Part shown: one piece after another, positions 21,137-32,500 of the stretch
How positions within the stretch are numbered: position 1 is the first letter of the stretch
Layout of the letters: every line of letters begins with the position of its first letter
NCBI GenBank assembly: GCA_029262235.1
Contig: JAJCZU010000002.1
Coordinates: 248,001 to 312,000 of the forward strand
DNA length: 64,000 nt
Source: Candidatus Eiseniibacteriota bacterium
GTDB lineage: Bacteria; Orphanbacterota; Orphanbacteria; Orphanbacterales; Orphanbacteraceae
Direction: 5' to 3'
Made by a program: the position numbers and the translations under genes
Notes under the pieces: model-generated
Told to the model about the DNA's origin: nothing
The model's database searches: none
What the model saw: only the letters and a program-made list of their open reading frames with translations

Positions 21137-21888
21137 CAATGCCCGGAGAGCGCGATCGGAATCGCGATCAGCAGCGAACAGCACCCCACGAACAGAATCA
21201 GCGGGAACATGACGGCTACGATGGCCGTCATGAGGGGCGCTTTCTGACAGTGTATCAGGCCGATGATCAGCAGCACGGTCATCCAGATCCTGCCGACCCA
21301 GTCGCCGCAGAACGGAACGAGCGACAGGATCAGGGGGCCGGCGGAATAACACGTAACGCGAAGCGTCGTTTCGAACGGGTGCGGCGTCGATCCGAGCAGC
21401 GTGAGCGCCAGATGAAACAGACCGGCCATGATGAAGAACACGGCAACCATCACGAACGGAAGAACGAGAACACGCATCCACGAGAACGCGGCCATCGCCG
21501 CGACTTCGGGAAACGAGACGCCGTTGATCTCGCCGAGAAAGAAGAACGGAAGCGGCGCGAGAACCGCGCTCCAGAGAAGCTGCACGACCGCCGTTATGGC
21601 GACGATGCCGATCCCGAACAGAAGGGCGTCGAGCAGATTGCCCGTGAGCCGAAGCCGCGCGAAGAACTCGTTCGGCTTGAAAGCGGACTCTTCGAGCGTA
21701 CGCGCGAACGAAACGAGCAGTCCGTTGGCGTCGCGATGCTCCCACGGAGGACCCATGCGCGTGGGATCGTCGCCCGTGCCATCGCCGCCCGTGCCATCGC
21801 CGCCCGATCCGCCAGCGCTCGACCCGGTCGGCACCGGCAGCGACTCTTCCCCTTCGTTTCCTTCTTCGAATACGCGATCGTCGTTCAT
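21136..21888 (-). CDS. YIP1-family membrane protein
   Basis: SD GGAGG before ATG at 21888; LEESAFKPNEFFARLRLTGNLLDALLFGIGI plus several TMs. Confidence 0.7.
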   Translation of the reverse strand: MNDDRVFEEGNEGEESLPVPTGSSAGGSGGDGTGGDGTGDDPTRMGPPWEHRDANGLLVSFARTLEESAFKPNEFFARLRLTGNLLDALLFGIGIVAITAVVQLLWSAVLAPLPFFFLGEINGVSFPEVAAMAAFSWMRVLVLPFVMVAVFFIMAGLFHLALTLLGSTPHPFETTLRVTCYSAGPLILSLVPFCGDWVGRIWMTVLLIIGLIHCQKAPLMTAIVAVMFPLILFVGCCSLLIAIPIALSGH

Positions 21889-21919
21889 GTTCGCCTCCGC
21901 CGTCATGGCGCTTGAAACA

Positions 21920-22951
21920 CTAGCCCATGAGCGATTTGTAGAGAAACGGCAGCGACCTGTCCAGTCGATAGTCGACCTGGGAATGGTCGTCGTCGAACTC
22001 TTCGTACTTGTGGGCAATCCCCGCGCCTTCGAGAGTTTTGACGAACTGGCGCGCGCCGTAGTGAAGATGATATTGATCGTGGTCGCCGCAATCAATGAAG
22101 AGGCCCCGGAGCGATCGCAGATTCTCCTGCAGCGCGGGCTGCTGCACGAGTCGCACGGGGTCGTGGGCGAGCCACGCGTTCCAGCGCTCTTCGTTCCGTT
22201 CGCACGTCACGAGGTCGACCGGAAGGCGAATGCCGCGAAACGCATCCGGATCGGGATCGTAGGTGGCCGACATCGCGAGCGTCATGAGCACGTGAAAGTC
22301 CGCGCCACCCAGTTTGCGGCAGGCAGCAAGATGCTCGAGAAACTGCGGAATCGAACGGTCGAACGCCGCGAGCCGGTTCAGGGCCTTCGGCATGTCGGGC
22401 AGGTACACCCACTCGAAGGCCATGTCGCCCGAGTGACACGCGATCGCGCCCCAGGTACTGCTGTGGCGGAGCCCGTGCACGATCGCGCCGTATCCCCCGG
22501 ACGATTTGCCGAAGATCGCACGCCCGTCGCGTGCGGCAATGACGCGATAGCGCTTTTCAATGGCCGGAATCATCTCTTCGATCAGGAAGGTTTCCCACTG
22601 CCCCATGGCAATGGAGTTGATGTACTGGTTTCCGCCGAGCGACGTAAAGCAGTCGGGGAGCGCGGCGACGACGGGGCCCATGCGTTCTTCCGCCACGAGT
22701 CGTTCGAGTCGTTGCGGCACGTTTTCCGCGAACGATTTCCATCCGATATGCCCGAGACCGCTTCCCGTGAAGCCGGCGATGTCGACGAAGAGCGGGAAAT
22801 CCGCGTGCTTGCCCGCGTCATATTCGGGCGGCAGGTAGATCGCCACTTCACGCGACGCCGGGTCGCCGAGCATGTTCGAGCGAAGCGCGGCCGAGTCGAT
22901 CGTAATCGTTTCGATACGGCCCGCGAGGGGGCCGAAAGGATGGACGGGCAC
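21920..22951 (-). CDS. Putative esterase (esterase D / S-formylglutathione hydrolase-like)
   Basis: Nucleophile elbow AIFGKSSGGYGAI; alpha/beta-hydrolase layout; GGAGG before GTG at 22951. Confidence 0.75.
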   Translation of the reverse strand: MPVHPFGPLAGRIETITIDSAALRSNMLGDPASREVAIYLPPEYDAGKHADFPLFVDIAGFTGSGLGHIGWKSFAENVPQRLERLVAEERMGPVVAALPDCFTSLGGNQYINSIAMGQWETFLIEEMIPAIEKRYRVIAARDGRAIFGKSSGGYGAIVHGLRHSSTWGAIACHSGDMAFEWVYLPDMPKALNRLAAFDRSIPQFLEHLAACRKLGGADFHVLMTLAMSATYDPDPDAFRGIRLPVDLVTCERNEERWNAWLAHDPVRLVQQPALQENLRSLRGLFIDCGDHDQYHLHYGARQFVKTLEGAGIAHKYEEFDDDHSQVDYRLDRSLPFLYKSLMG

Positions 22952-23052
22952 GGAGCCTCCTTGATGGCGTGGTCTCGATTCTGCGCCCACTGAGGACGGG
23001 GGCCATGGTATCATGCAGGCTGGTTCGGGGGCGAGAAGAAGGAGGCCGATCC

Positions 23053-23739
23053 ATGTCGACCAACCCGTACATAACCCCGAAGCTCTTCACGTTTCTCCGC
23101 ACGCTCGAGAAAAACAACAACCGCGCGTGGTTTCAGGAGAACAAGGAACGCTACACCGGCGCGGTGCGCGATCCGCTGCTCCATTTCATTGCCGACTTCG
23201 GACCGCATCTCGCGAAAATCAGCAAGCACATGGTTGCCGATCCACGGCCGAACGGAGGGTCGCTCTTCCGTATCTATCGAGACACGCGTTTCTCGAAGGA
23301 CAAAACGCCGTACAAAACGATCGTCGGCGTTCACTTCAAGCATGAAGATGCGAAGGACGTGCACGCGCCCGGGTTCTATCTTCACCTGGAGCCTGGAGAT
23401 TCGTTTCTGGGCGCCGGGATCTGGCGGCCCGACCCGAAGACGGCGCTGCGCGTGAGGGAGGCGATTGCGGAGTCGCCCGCGGAATGGAAGAAGTTTCGGA
23501 AGGGGGCCTTTGCAAAGCGCTTCGCACCGGAAGGCGACTCATTGAAGCGACCGCCGCGCGGTTTCGATCCCGACCACGAATGCATCGAGGACCTGAAGCG
23601 CAAGGACTTCATCGCGGTCACGAAGCTCGACAAGGCGATGCTGGAATCGCCGCGGTTTCTGCCGGAGTTCACGAAGCTCTGCAGGCAGGCGTCGCCGTTC
23701 GTTTCGTTCGTGGCGCGCGCACTCGATCTGCGCTACTGA
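23053..23739 (+). CDS. DUF2461 / TIGR02453 family protein
   Basis: FLRTLEKNNNRAWFQENKERY, RIYRDTRFSKDKTPYKTIVGVHF, GIWRPDPKTALRVREAI; SD GGAGG. Confidence 0.85.
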   Translation: MSTNPYITPKLFTFLRTLEKNNNRAWFQENKERYTGAVRDPLLHFIADFGPHLAKISKHMVADPRPNGGSLFRIYRDTRFSKDKTPYKTIVGVHFKHEDAKDVHAPGFYLHLEPGDSFLGAGIWRPDPKTALRVREAIAESPAEWKKFRKGAFAKRFAPEGDSLKRPPRGFDPDHECIEDLKRKDFIAVTKLDKAMLESPRFLPEFTKLCRQASPFVSFVARALDLRY

Positions 23740-26522
23740 CCGAGCATGCTGTTCCAGCGTTCGGAGTAGAACGAAGTCTCGACCGAAAAGAACCACTCGT
23801 CGTTTTCATTGCCGTTCAGTTCGCGGACGTATCCCGCGCGAAGCGTGGTCGTTTCCGTACCCAGGAACGGCACGAAATGTCCCGAAAACATCGTGAGGCG
23901 CAGGTCGGTCTCCGTCGACTGCACCTTGCCGCCGTTCGTTTCGCCCTGCCAGGCGCGCCCCTCGCGATACGCGACGCGATGTGTAAGACGCTCGAACCAG
24001 AGCGGACCGATCGCAAGCGCGAGATCTTCGGACCACGGGTAGCGAAAATCGACGCTCCATACGAAAGCCCGGTCGCCGAGCGCGAGCGCCGACGGCGTAC
24101 TGAGTCCGGGAGACGTGATGCCTACGACGCGCTTCGACGTACCGGTTTCGGCCAGCCCCTCGATCGACGCGCCGAGAAACCAGTCGTTGCGGAAGATCGC
24201 GTGATTCGCCTGCGCGCTCGAGCGCCAGCGTTCGCGTGAGAAGCGCGAACCGCCGTTTGTCGCGCGCAGGTATTCGAGTGTGAACAGGCGTGCGCTTCGC
24301 GGCGCACTCCGCTGCATCTGCAGGTCAAGTGCCCCCGACCAGTCGTTCGTCGTTTCGCTTGTTTCTTCGTTGCTTCGTTCGAGTCCGCTGCGCGCGACGC
24401 GCAGACCGACGCGTGAACGGCTGTACGCGCCTGCGCCCGACACGGGAATCCGGACTCCGGCACCCGTGGACCAGGCCCGCTCTTCCCACGGAAGCCCGCT
24501 CGTGCTGTTTCTTCTGTAGCTTCCGTCCAGGAACCACGTGGGAAGCCAGACGCGGTTTTCGTAAGTCGCCGACGCGTTCACCGCGTCGCCGTCCCAGCGT
24601 GCGCCGCCCGATCCGTCGAGGCTGTGGAGATCGACCGGGTCGGCCAGGATGTCCTCGATCTCCCAGTCCGCGCGGTCGCTCCCGAATGAAGAGAGCGAGG
24701 GGTTCGGGCGAAGGCGGAGCGCCGTGACCGAGCGATAGCGTGCGTCGGTCGAAACGGGATTCACTGCCGGATCGAGACCGGTACGGCGTGTACCCGTGTC
24801 GGGAAGCAGAGCGGTGCGGTTCCAGGCGGGTGGATCCGGTCGCGAGGTCGGCGCGACGAGGGCGGGATCGCGCAGCCACCACGAGAGTGACGATCCGTAG
24901 CGGCCGTCTCCGCGAACGGCGAACCATTCGCCGTTTTTTCCGCGCACGACGTCCGTTACGAGTCCGGACGCTTCGCGTACGGGGTCCGTGGACACCTGCG
25001 TCTCCGCTCCGGGATTCACTGTTTCGATACGAGTGACCGCTCCCGACCGCGTCACGACATGAAGGCCTTCGGCGGACCAGATCGGACGGAACGCGGCGTG
25101 ACCGGTCGCGATCCTGCTCCACGCGCCCGTCTCGATATCGTAGACGAGCAGAAAGCGCGCGGTCCCTGGCTCGCCGGGGTCCAGCGCGGGCAGGGCAAGC
25201 CGGTCGCGTGCGGGAGAAACCGCAATCGGGCCGGTCAGAAAGAGCGCGTCCGGAGGCGTGATTCGATTCATGGAGTCAGGCTCGATGAGAAGGAGCGCGC
25301 TGAGTCCCGTGTTTCTCTCGTGTGCGATCGCGGCGAGGTTCCCGTCATCGATCCAGACGGGGCGGATGGCGCGCGCGCCGCTCGTGAGGCGTTGCCGTGT
25401 TCGCGTTGCAGGGTCGACGACATGAATGTCGTAAACGAGTGCCTGGCCGGGCGCGCGCACGCTCCTGGCATAAGCGATTCGTCCGTCGGGGCTCACGGCG
25501 ATGTCGGCGTGAACCGGACCATCGTCGAGAATCGTTACGGCGCCGTCCTCGGCCACGCGAACCAGTTCGGCCGACCAGACATCTTCATCGCGGATCACCG
25601 AAAGGGCCCAGCTCCCGTCAGGCAGAGGCGCGGCTCCGATCGGACGCTCCCACACGGCCGGCAGCATCGCTTCTGTCGTAAATGGTTCGTCTGTCAACGG
25701 GCGGGGAGAGTAGGAGGCGCGGATATCCGACAGCCAGGCGGCGTGGAGTTCCTCTTCGCTCATGCCGACCGCGCCCTCGAGTGCGCGCGTGAATGACCAC
25801 GGAACCGGTCGCATCCCGTGATGAACAGCGGCGATCGACTCACGCCCGAACCGGCGCACGAGCCAGCGGATCTTCGATTCGCCGATTCGATAGACGAGCA
25901 GTCTGTCGTAGAGATCGCCCTGGCGAATCGTATCGAGCCTGTGCCGTGTGGGCTCCCGTCCGGATCTCACGGCGACCTGTACGAGCTCCTCTTCGGCTGG
26001 CTCCGTGCCCGGTTTCTCCATCGCCGACGCGAGGCCCTCCACCCACCAGTCCGGCAGGTTCTCGAGCGCGAGCGGGGCTCGTATGAGTTCGAGCTTTTGA
26101 CCGCCGACGGCGTAGTACATCGCAACGTGCGTGAATTCATGAATGACGACCTGGCGCAGAAAATCGGTCGTCTCGGTATCGCGGTCGAGCATGTAAGACT
26201 CGATCTCGATCCGCGGCCAGACCGAATGCGCGAGTCCCGACGAACGATCGGAGAAGTCACGCAGCACGATGTCGATCCGGCGCGGGGGCGCTCCTCCGAC
26301 AAGGGCCGTGACCGGTTCGTACGACTCCTCGGCGATCCGGCCCGCGCGCGCGGCGACGTCGCCGGCCTCAGCCGGGAAGAACACGCGGAAATGCGCGGTT
26401 TCGAATACGCGCCAATGTGCGCCCGGCTGGTTTTCGCCCCAGTTCCACGCGGCGTGCGCCCGCCCGCCGTCAGGTGAGGAATCGAACAGACAAAGAAAGA
26501 TGAGTGCCAGGGGAAGGGCCAT
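23733..26522 (-). CDS. MA-like metallopeptidase with TolB-like propeller and outer-membrane barrel region
   Basis: HEFTHVAMYYAVGG; propeller repeats (SPDGRIAYARSV); C-terminal beta-rich region ending WFFSVETSFYSERWNSMLGQ. Confidence 0.65.
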   Translation of the reverse strand: MALPLALIFLCLFDSSPDGGRAHAAWNWGENQPGAHWRVFETAHFRVFFPAEAGDVAARAGRIAEESYEPVTALVGGAPPRRIDIVLRDFSDRSSGLAHSVWPRIEIESYMLDRDTETTDFLRQVVIHEFTHVAMYYAVGGQKLELIRAPLALENLPDWWVEGLASAMEKPGTEPAEEELVQVAVRSGREPTRHRLDTIRQGDLYDRLLVYRIGESKIRWLVRRFGRESIAAVHHGMRPVPWSFTRALEGAVGMSEEELHAAWLSDIRASYSPRPLTDEPFTTEAMLPAVWERPIGAAPLPDGSWALSVIRDEDVWSAELVRVAEDGAVTILDDGPVHADIAVSPDGRIAYARSVRAPGQALVYDIHVVDPATRTRQRLTSGARAIRPVWIDDGNLAAIAHERNTGLSALLLIEPDSMNRITPPDALFLTGPIAVSPARDRLALPALDPGEPGTARFLLVYDIETGAWSRIATGHAAFRPIWSAEGLHVVTRSGAVTRIETVNPGAETQVSTDPVREASGLVTDVVRGKNGEWFAVRGDGRYGSSLSWWLRDPALVAPTSRPDPPAWNRTALLPDTGTRRTGLDPAVNPVSTDARYRSVTALRLRPNPSLSSFGSDRADWEIEDILADPVDLHSLDGSGGARWDGDAVNASATYENRVWLPTWFLDGSYRRNSTSGLPWEERAWSTGAGVRIPVSGAGAYSRSRVGLRVARSGLERSNEETSETTNDWSGALDLQMQRSAPRSARLFTLEYLRATNGGSRFSRERWRSSAQANHAIFRNDWFLGASIEGLAETGTSKRVVGITSPGLSTPSALALGDRAFVWSVDFRYPWSEDLALAIGPLWFERLTHRVAYREGRAWQGETNGGKVQSTETDLRLTMFSGHFVPFLGTETTTLRAGYVRELNGNENDEWFFSVETSFYSERWNSMLGQ

Positions 26523-26545
26523 GCGGAATCGTGCGGGGGGGAGGT

Positions 26546-26986
26546 TCAATCTTGATCGTCGTCGTCGGGGCGCTTCTGTTTCTGAAACTTGCGGAACGCG
26601 TCGCTGAGCTTGTCGAGCTCCTCTTTCTTCTTCTTGTCGACGCCGCCGGATGCGAAAAACGCTTCCATATCCTCTTTCTGCTTTCTCTTCTTCTCCTCGA
26701 ACTCGTCGAGCGCCTCCCCGAAACCCGAGGAGCGCTCGCCCCGCTCGAGCGTCTCGAGTGCGAGATGGTCGATGATCTCCACGTGCGTTTCGAACGGCGT
26801 CTGCACGACCCTGACCACGCCGCGTGCTTCGAGGCCCCGCACGAACAGATGCGCGATCTCACTGGAGCGGCTCAGAAATGCGCCGATTTCGTCGATCGCG
26901 GGCGGGCGCTTCTCTCTGTGCTCGAGAATGCGGATCGCGGCGACAACGAGGTGCCCCTCTTCGTAGGATGGACCTTCCGTGCTCAT
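26546..26986 (-). CDS. Hypothetical protein, charged coiled C terminus
   Basis: Good coding character; MSTEGPSYEEGHLVVAAIRILEHREKRPPAIDEIGAFLS, possible winged-helix. Confidence 0.6.
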   Translation of the reverse strand: MSTEGPSYEEGHLVVAAIRILEHREKRPPAIDEIGAFLSRSSEIAHLFVRGLEARGVVRVVQTPFETHVEIIDHLALETLERGERSSGFGEALDEFEEKKRKQKEDMEAFFASGGVDKKKKEELDKLSDAFRKFQKQKRPDDDDQD

Positions 26987-27094
26987 GGCAGTCATCTTAG
27001 CGAACAAACGGGATTTTCTCCAGAGTGGACCCTTGGCATACCGCCCGAACCCCGTTATATTTCCGGGACCGCTTCGAAGAGGAGTTGACTCGTC

Positions 27095-28429
27095 ATGTGC
27101 CGATATCGCTGGGCGGCGTTAGTCCTGCTGCCGCTCATTCCGTCCGCTGCCATGGCGGAAACACGCCTGGACCTCGATGCGTGCGTCCGCCGCGCGCTCG
27201 AATCGAACCGCGGAATGCAGATCCAGCGCGAACTCGAAGAAAAGGCCGGTTATCGCGTTCGCGAAGCGTGGGCCGGCGCCTTCCCTCAGATCAATTTCGG
27301 CGGCTCCGTCGCCCACAACTTCCAGATTCAGTCTACCGTGATTACGGCCCCGGACTCCACGGGCGAGCTCGCCGAGCAGGAAATCACGTTCGGGGCCGAA
27401 AACGAACTGCAGGCGGCGTTCCAGCTCCGCCAGCCGATCTGGGTCGGCGGCAAAGTCGGTGCGGCCGTGCGCGGCGCCCGGCACTTCAGCAGGCAGAGTG
27501 CGGGAGAGACGTCGTTCACGGAACAGGGCGTCGTGCTTCAGGCCAAGGCGCTCTACTACACAGCCGTGCTTCAGCGCGAGGAGATTGCCGCTTTTCTGGC
27601 GGCGCGTGATCGTGCGGCTCGCTCCCTGGAGATGACGGAGCTGCGCGCCGAAAGCGGCCTGCTTTCCGATTTCGAGGTGTTGCGCGCACGCACGGAGCTC
27701 GCGAATCTCCAGGTTCCGCTCATGAACGCCGAGAGCGCGTTCGAGGAAGCGATCGACCGGCTGCAGGTGTTCCTCGCGCTTCCGATGGCCGAGTCGGTCA
27801 TTCTCGAAGGCGATCTCGACTACATGCCCGTGCCTGCAGAGGCGGCGAAGCGTCGTCATTCGCTCGCGAAAGAGATTCGCCCCGACTGGCTCGCACTGAA
27901 CGAGGCGGTCGGGCTGCAGAAGCAGCTTCTTCGCATCGCGCGCGGCGATCGTTTCCCGAGCTTCTATCTCACCGGGTCTTACGGCTGGTTCGGGTTCTCG
28001 GATGATTTTCAGTTCAACGATATCTCCGACTTCTCGACCGCGGCGGTCGAAGTGTCTTTCCCGATCTGGACGAGCGGCGCCACGACCGCACGCGTGCGGC
28101 AGGCGCGTTCCGATCTCGCGATCGTGCATCTCCAGCTCGAGCAGCTCGACTCCGAAATCGAGCGCGAAGTGCGTGAGGCGGAGAATGCGATGAGAACCGG
28201 CGAACGACGCGTCGAGGCGACCGGGGAATCGTGGGATCTTGCAAAGCGCGCGGCGGAAATCGCGGAGCTTCGCTTTGAAAACGGCCTTCTTTCACAAGTG
28301 GCATTGCTCGACGCGCAGGACAGTTTGACGGAAGCCCGCGTGGCCCATCTCCGCGCTCTCAGCGACGCGCTGATTGCGCGCGCATCGTGGGAGCGCGCGG
28401 TCGGCCACGCATACGGAGAACCATGGTAA
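27095..28429 (+). CDS. TolC-family outer membrane efflux protein
   Basis: LDLDACVRRALESNRGMQIQRELEEKAGYRVREAWAGAFPQI, duplicated TolC repeats. Confidence 0.9.
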   Translation: MCRYRWAALVLLPLIPSAAMAETRLDLDACVRRALESNRGMQIQRELEEKAGYRVREAWAGAFPQINFGGSVAHNFQIQSTVITAPDSTGELAEQEITFGAENELQAAFQLRQPIWVGGKVGAAVRGARHFSRQSAGETSFTEQGVVLQAKALYYTAVLQREEIAAFLAARDRAARSLEMTELRAESGLLSDFEVLRARTELANLQVPLMNAESAFEEAIDRLQVFLALPMAESVILEGDLDYMPVPAEAAKRRHSLAKEIRPDWLALNEAVGLQKQLLRIARGDRFPSFYLTGSYGWFGFSDDFQFNDISDFSTAAVEVSFPIWTSGATTARVRQARSDLAIVHLQLEQLDSEIEREVREAENAMRTGERRVEATGESWDLAKRAAEIAELRFENGLLSQVALLDAQDSLTEARVAHLRALSDALIARASWERAVGHAYGEPW

Positions 28430-29505
28430 TGAACGGAAACTGGAATCGCGGCGCCGTCATGGTGCTCCTGATCGCGGCCCTGCTCATGACCTCCTGCGGC
28501 GGAGAGAAGAGCGAAGAGGCCGTCGCCTCGGGTGAAAAAGGCGGGGAAGGGCAGCGCGCGCCGAGCAGCGTTCCGGTCCATGTCGCGCCGGTCACCACGC
28601 GGTCGTTCGAAAACTACTTTCATCTGCTCGGTACGGTGCGCGGACAGAACGAGGCGACACTCGTGTTCGAAGTGGGCGGCGTGATCGAATCGATCCTCGC
28701 GGAGAAGGGCTCGTTCGTGAAGCAGGGCGCGCCGATTGCGCGTCTCGACGCCGACATGTATGAAGCGGGCGCGGCAGAAGCTTCCGCGGCGCTCACGATC
28801 GCGAAGGAAACGTACGACAAGAGCCGGAACCTGCGCGAAAAGGGCGCCATTTCCGAGATCGAACTCTCGGCGCTCGAACAGCAGTACGAGGCCGCGAAGG
28901 CGCGCCATCGATCGGCGTCGATTCTGCAGCAGGACGCGACACTGCGCGCGCCGTTTTCCGGCGTGCTCGACGCGCGCTATCTCGACCGCGGAGACTACGC
29001 GGCCCCGCAGACTCCGTTCGGCCGGCTGATCGATTCGCGTCAGGTGAAGGTGGAGGTTCCCGTGCCGGAAATTCATCTGGCGCGCGTGCAGTCCGGCGAC
29101 GCCGCCACGGTGGTCGCGGACCAATACCCCGGTCGCGAGTTCGCCGCCATCGTGACGTTCGTGAGCCGTGAAGTGAACGCCGCGACGCGCACCGTGCTCG
29201 TCGAGGTGACCACGGGGAACGAGGAAGGCCTGCTCCGGCCCGGCATGACCGTGCGTGCGCGTCTCGTGAAAGAGCGGTTTCAGGACGCGATCGTCGTGCC
29301 GCAGGACGCGGTGCTGAACGGCGACAAAGGGGCTTCGGTTTTTCTGGAGCAGAACGGGCTCGCTCTGGAGCGGCCGGTCGTCGTTTCGACCGTCTCGAAC
29401 GAGATGGCCGTGATCGAAAACGGGCTCACGGTCGGCGATCGCCTGATTACGCGCGGCGCGCGCGATCTCGTGAACGGCGAGCGAGTCGAAGTGCTGGCGA
29501 ACTGA
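28429..29505 (+). CDS. RND efflux periplasmic adaptor (MFP)
   Basis: Lipobox LLMTSCGG; barrel-sandwich FEVGGVIESILAEKGSFVKQGAPIARLD, ATLRAPFSGVLDARYLDRGDY. Confidence 0.92.
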   Translation: MNGNWNRGAVMVLLIAALLMTSCGGEKSEEAVASGEKGGEGQRAPSSVPVHVAPVTTRSFENYFHLLGTVRGQNEATLVFEVGGVIESILAEKGSFVKQGAPIARLDADMYEAGAAEASAALTIAKETYDKSRNLREKGAISEIELSALEQQYEAAKARHRSASILQQDATLRAPFSGVLDARYLDRGDYAAPQTPFGRLIDSRQVKVEVPVPEIHLARVQSGDAATVVADQYPGREFAAIVTFVSREVNAATRTVLVEVTTGNEEGLLRPGMTVRARLVKERFQDAIVVPQDAVLNGDKGASVFLEQNGLALERPVVVSTVSNEMAVIENGLTVGDRLITRGARDLVNGERVEVLAN

Positions 29506-29512
29506 GGCGCAG

Positions 29513-32500
29513 ATGTCGATTACCGATTTTTCACTGAAGCACCGCACATCCGTCTTCTCGCTCTGCGTTCTGATCGTGATCGCGGGCGTTACGTCATACC
29601 TCTCCATTCCGAAAGAGTCGAACCCGTCCATCACGATTCCGATCATCGTGGTGAGCGTCATTTATCCCGGCGTTTCGCCGAACGACATGGAATCCCTCGT
29701 TACGAAAAAGATGGAATCGAAGCTCGACGAGATTCGTTCCGTGCGCGAACTGCGTTCGACGACCGCGGAGGGGTACACCGCGATCGAGGTCGAGTTCGAG
29801 CCGAACATGGAGATCGAGTCGGCGCTTCAGCGCGTGCGGGACAAAGTGAATCAGGCGAAGGTCGAAATTCCGGCCGACGCCGAAGAGCCGATCATTTCCG
29901 AGATCAACTTCGACGACTTCCCGATCATCATGCTGAATCTGGCAGGGGAGTACGGACTGCTGCGCCTCAAGAAAGTGGCGGAAGATCTCCAGGAAGAGCT
30001 CGAGAAGATCAAAGGCGTGCTCGACGTGACGATCTCGGGCGACCTCGAGCGCGAAGTGCAGATCGATGTTGACCCGGTGCGTCTGCAGTCCTACAACCTC
30101 GAGCTTTACGACATCATCGAAACCGTGCGCGACGAAAACCTCACGGTCCCCGGCGGCAGCATCGACGGGGGCACGGTCGGCTATTCCGTGCGTGTCCCGG
30201 GAGAATTCGAAGATCCCGATGTGATCGGGGGGCTCGTCGTGACCTCGGTCGGCGACCGCCCCGTCTACATTCGCGATCTGGCCGACGTTCGCTTCGGCAC
30301 GAAAGAGCCGTCGACGTACGCGCGCCAGAACGGCGTCGAGTGCATCACGCTTTCGATCAGCAAGCGTTCGGGCGAGAACATCATCGAGATCGCCGACGCC
30401 GTAAAGGCCACGCTCAAGGCCCAGGAGCCGAAGTTCCCGCCCACCACCGAAGTCACCGTGGTTGCCGACCAGTCGAAGGAAATCCGCGACATGGTCAGCG
30501 ATCTCGAAAACAATATCCTGAGCGGCCTTCTTCTCGTGGTGTTCGTTCTGTTCGCGTTTCTCGGGTTTCGCAATTCCCTGTTCGTTGCCATTGCGATTCC
30601 GTTCTCGATGCTGCTTTCGTTCATCGTGATCGGCGCGCTCGGTTACACGATGAACATGGTTGTGCTGTTCAGCCTGATTCTCGTGCTCGGGATGCTTGTC
30701 GACAACGCGATCGTGATCGTGGAGAACATTTATCGACACCGGGTTGACGGGTATACGCGCGAACAGGCCGCTTCGAAGGCTACGAACGAAGTGGCGCTCC
30801 CCGTGATCGCGTCGACCGTGACGACGCTCTGCGCATTCGGGCCGCTGCTGTTCTGGCCGGACGTGGTCGGCGAGTTCATGAAGTACATTCCGATCACGCT
30901 GATCATCACGCTCACTTCTTCGCTGTTCGTCGCGCTCGTGATCAATCCCACGTTCTGCGCCGTACTCATTCAGAGGCCGAAGAAGGGCGAGAAGCGCTTC
31001 ACCGATCCGCTCATGGCCCGGTCGCTGAAGAGCTATCGGTCCGTTCTCGACTGGGCGCTGGCTCACAGGGCGCTCACGATCGGCGGAGTTTTCCTGCTTC
31101 TCATCGTGACGATGATTCTGTACGGGTTCTTCGGCAAAGGCGTGGAGTATTTCCCGGATGTCGAACCGAACTACGCCTATATCGACGTGACGGCGCCGCT
31201 CGGCACCAGGCTGGAAGTGTCGGACGAAATCGTGCGGCAGATCGAAAACGAGATCCCGCGCTTCCCGGACATCAAGCACTATGTGGCGAATGTCGGGAGC
31301 GCGACCGACGTTTTCTACGGGAGTTCGCAGGGGACGTCGAATCAGTCGCGCGTGACGGTCGAGTTCGTCGACAGGGAAGAGCGCACGCAGACTTCGTTCA
31401 AGACGATCGAACAGTTCCGTGACGCGTTTACGAAGATCGCGGGCGCGCGGATCGATGTCGAGAAACCCGAGCAGGGGCCGCCCGGAGGCGCGCCGGTCGA
31501 CGTCGAGATTCTGGGTGAGGACTTCGAGGTACTCGGGCGACTCAGCAAGGAGATCGAGCGCAAGATCAAGGACGTCCCGGGGCTCGTCGACCTGCGCAGC
31601 GATTTCAACGAAGGGAAGCCGGAGATTCGCGTGCGGATCGATCGCGAAAAAGCCGCGCTCTACGGACTTTCCACCGCCTCGATCGCAAGTACGATCCAGA
31701 CCGCGATCATGGGAACCGAAGCGAGCAAGTATCGTGTGGGCGAGGACGAATACGACATTACGGTGCGCTTCCGCGAGTCGGACCGCGATCATTTCGAAAG
31801 TCTCGATGAGCTGACCGTCTTCTACGAAGGCTCGCACATTCCGATCGCGAACTTCTGCGCGTTCGAACTCGCCGGCGGGCTTGGCACGATCGTGCGCAAG
31901 AATCAGGATCGCGTCGTATCGCTTACGGGCAATGCGGCCGAGGGCTATCTGCCGAACGATATTCTTGCGGAGATCGGGACCGTTCTCGAGGACTACCCGC
32001 TGCCGACCGGATACAGCGTCCGCTTTTCGGGTGAAACCGAAGACCAGGACGAAGCCGCCGCGTTCCTGAAGGGTGCCTTCGGAACGGCGTTGCTCCTGAT
32101 CCTGCTCGTGCTGATTTCGCAGTTCAATTCCGTCATGCTTCCGCTCGCGATTCTGACTTCGGTGATCTTGTCGCTGATCGGCGTGTTCGTCGGACTCATG
32201 GTGACGCAGCTCCCGTTCGGGATCATCATGACGGGGGTCGGCGTGATTTCGCTCGCCGGCGTCGTCGTGAATAACGCGATCGTGCTGATCGATTACATTC
32301 AGAAGCTGCGCCAGCGCGGTTATCCGAAGCTCGAAGCGATCGTCGAAGCCGGCCAGACCCGTTTCCGGCCCGTGGTTCTCACGGCGATCACGACGATTCT
32401 CGGGCTCATTCCGCTCACGACCGGGTTCTCGTTCGACTTCAAGACGTTCCGCGTGATCACGGGGAGCGAAAGCTCCGAATGGTGGGGATCCATGGGCGTC

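Noticed and set aside
29594-31837. 747-aa minus-strand ORF opposite the RND transporter
   Set aside because: Antisense frame of a well-supported RND gene; Arg/His/Asp-rich composition typical of GC-rich shadow ORFs.
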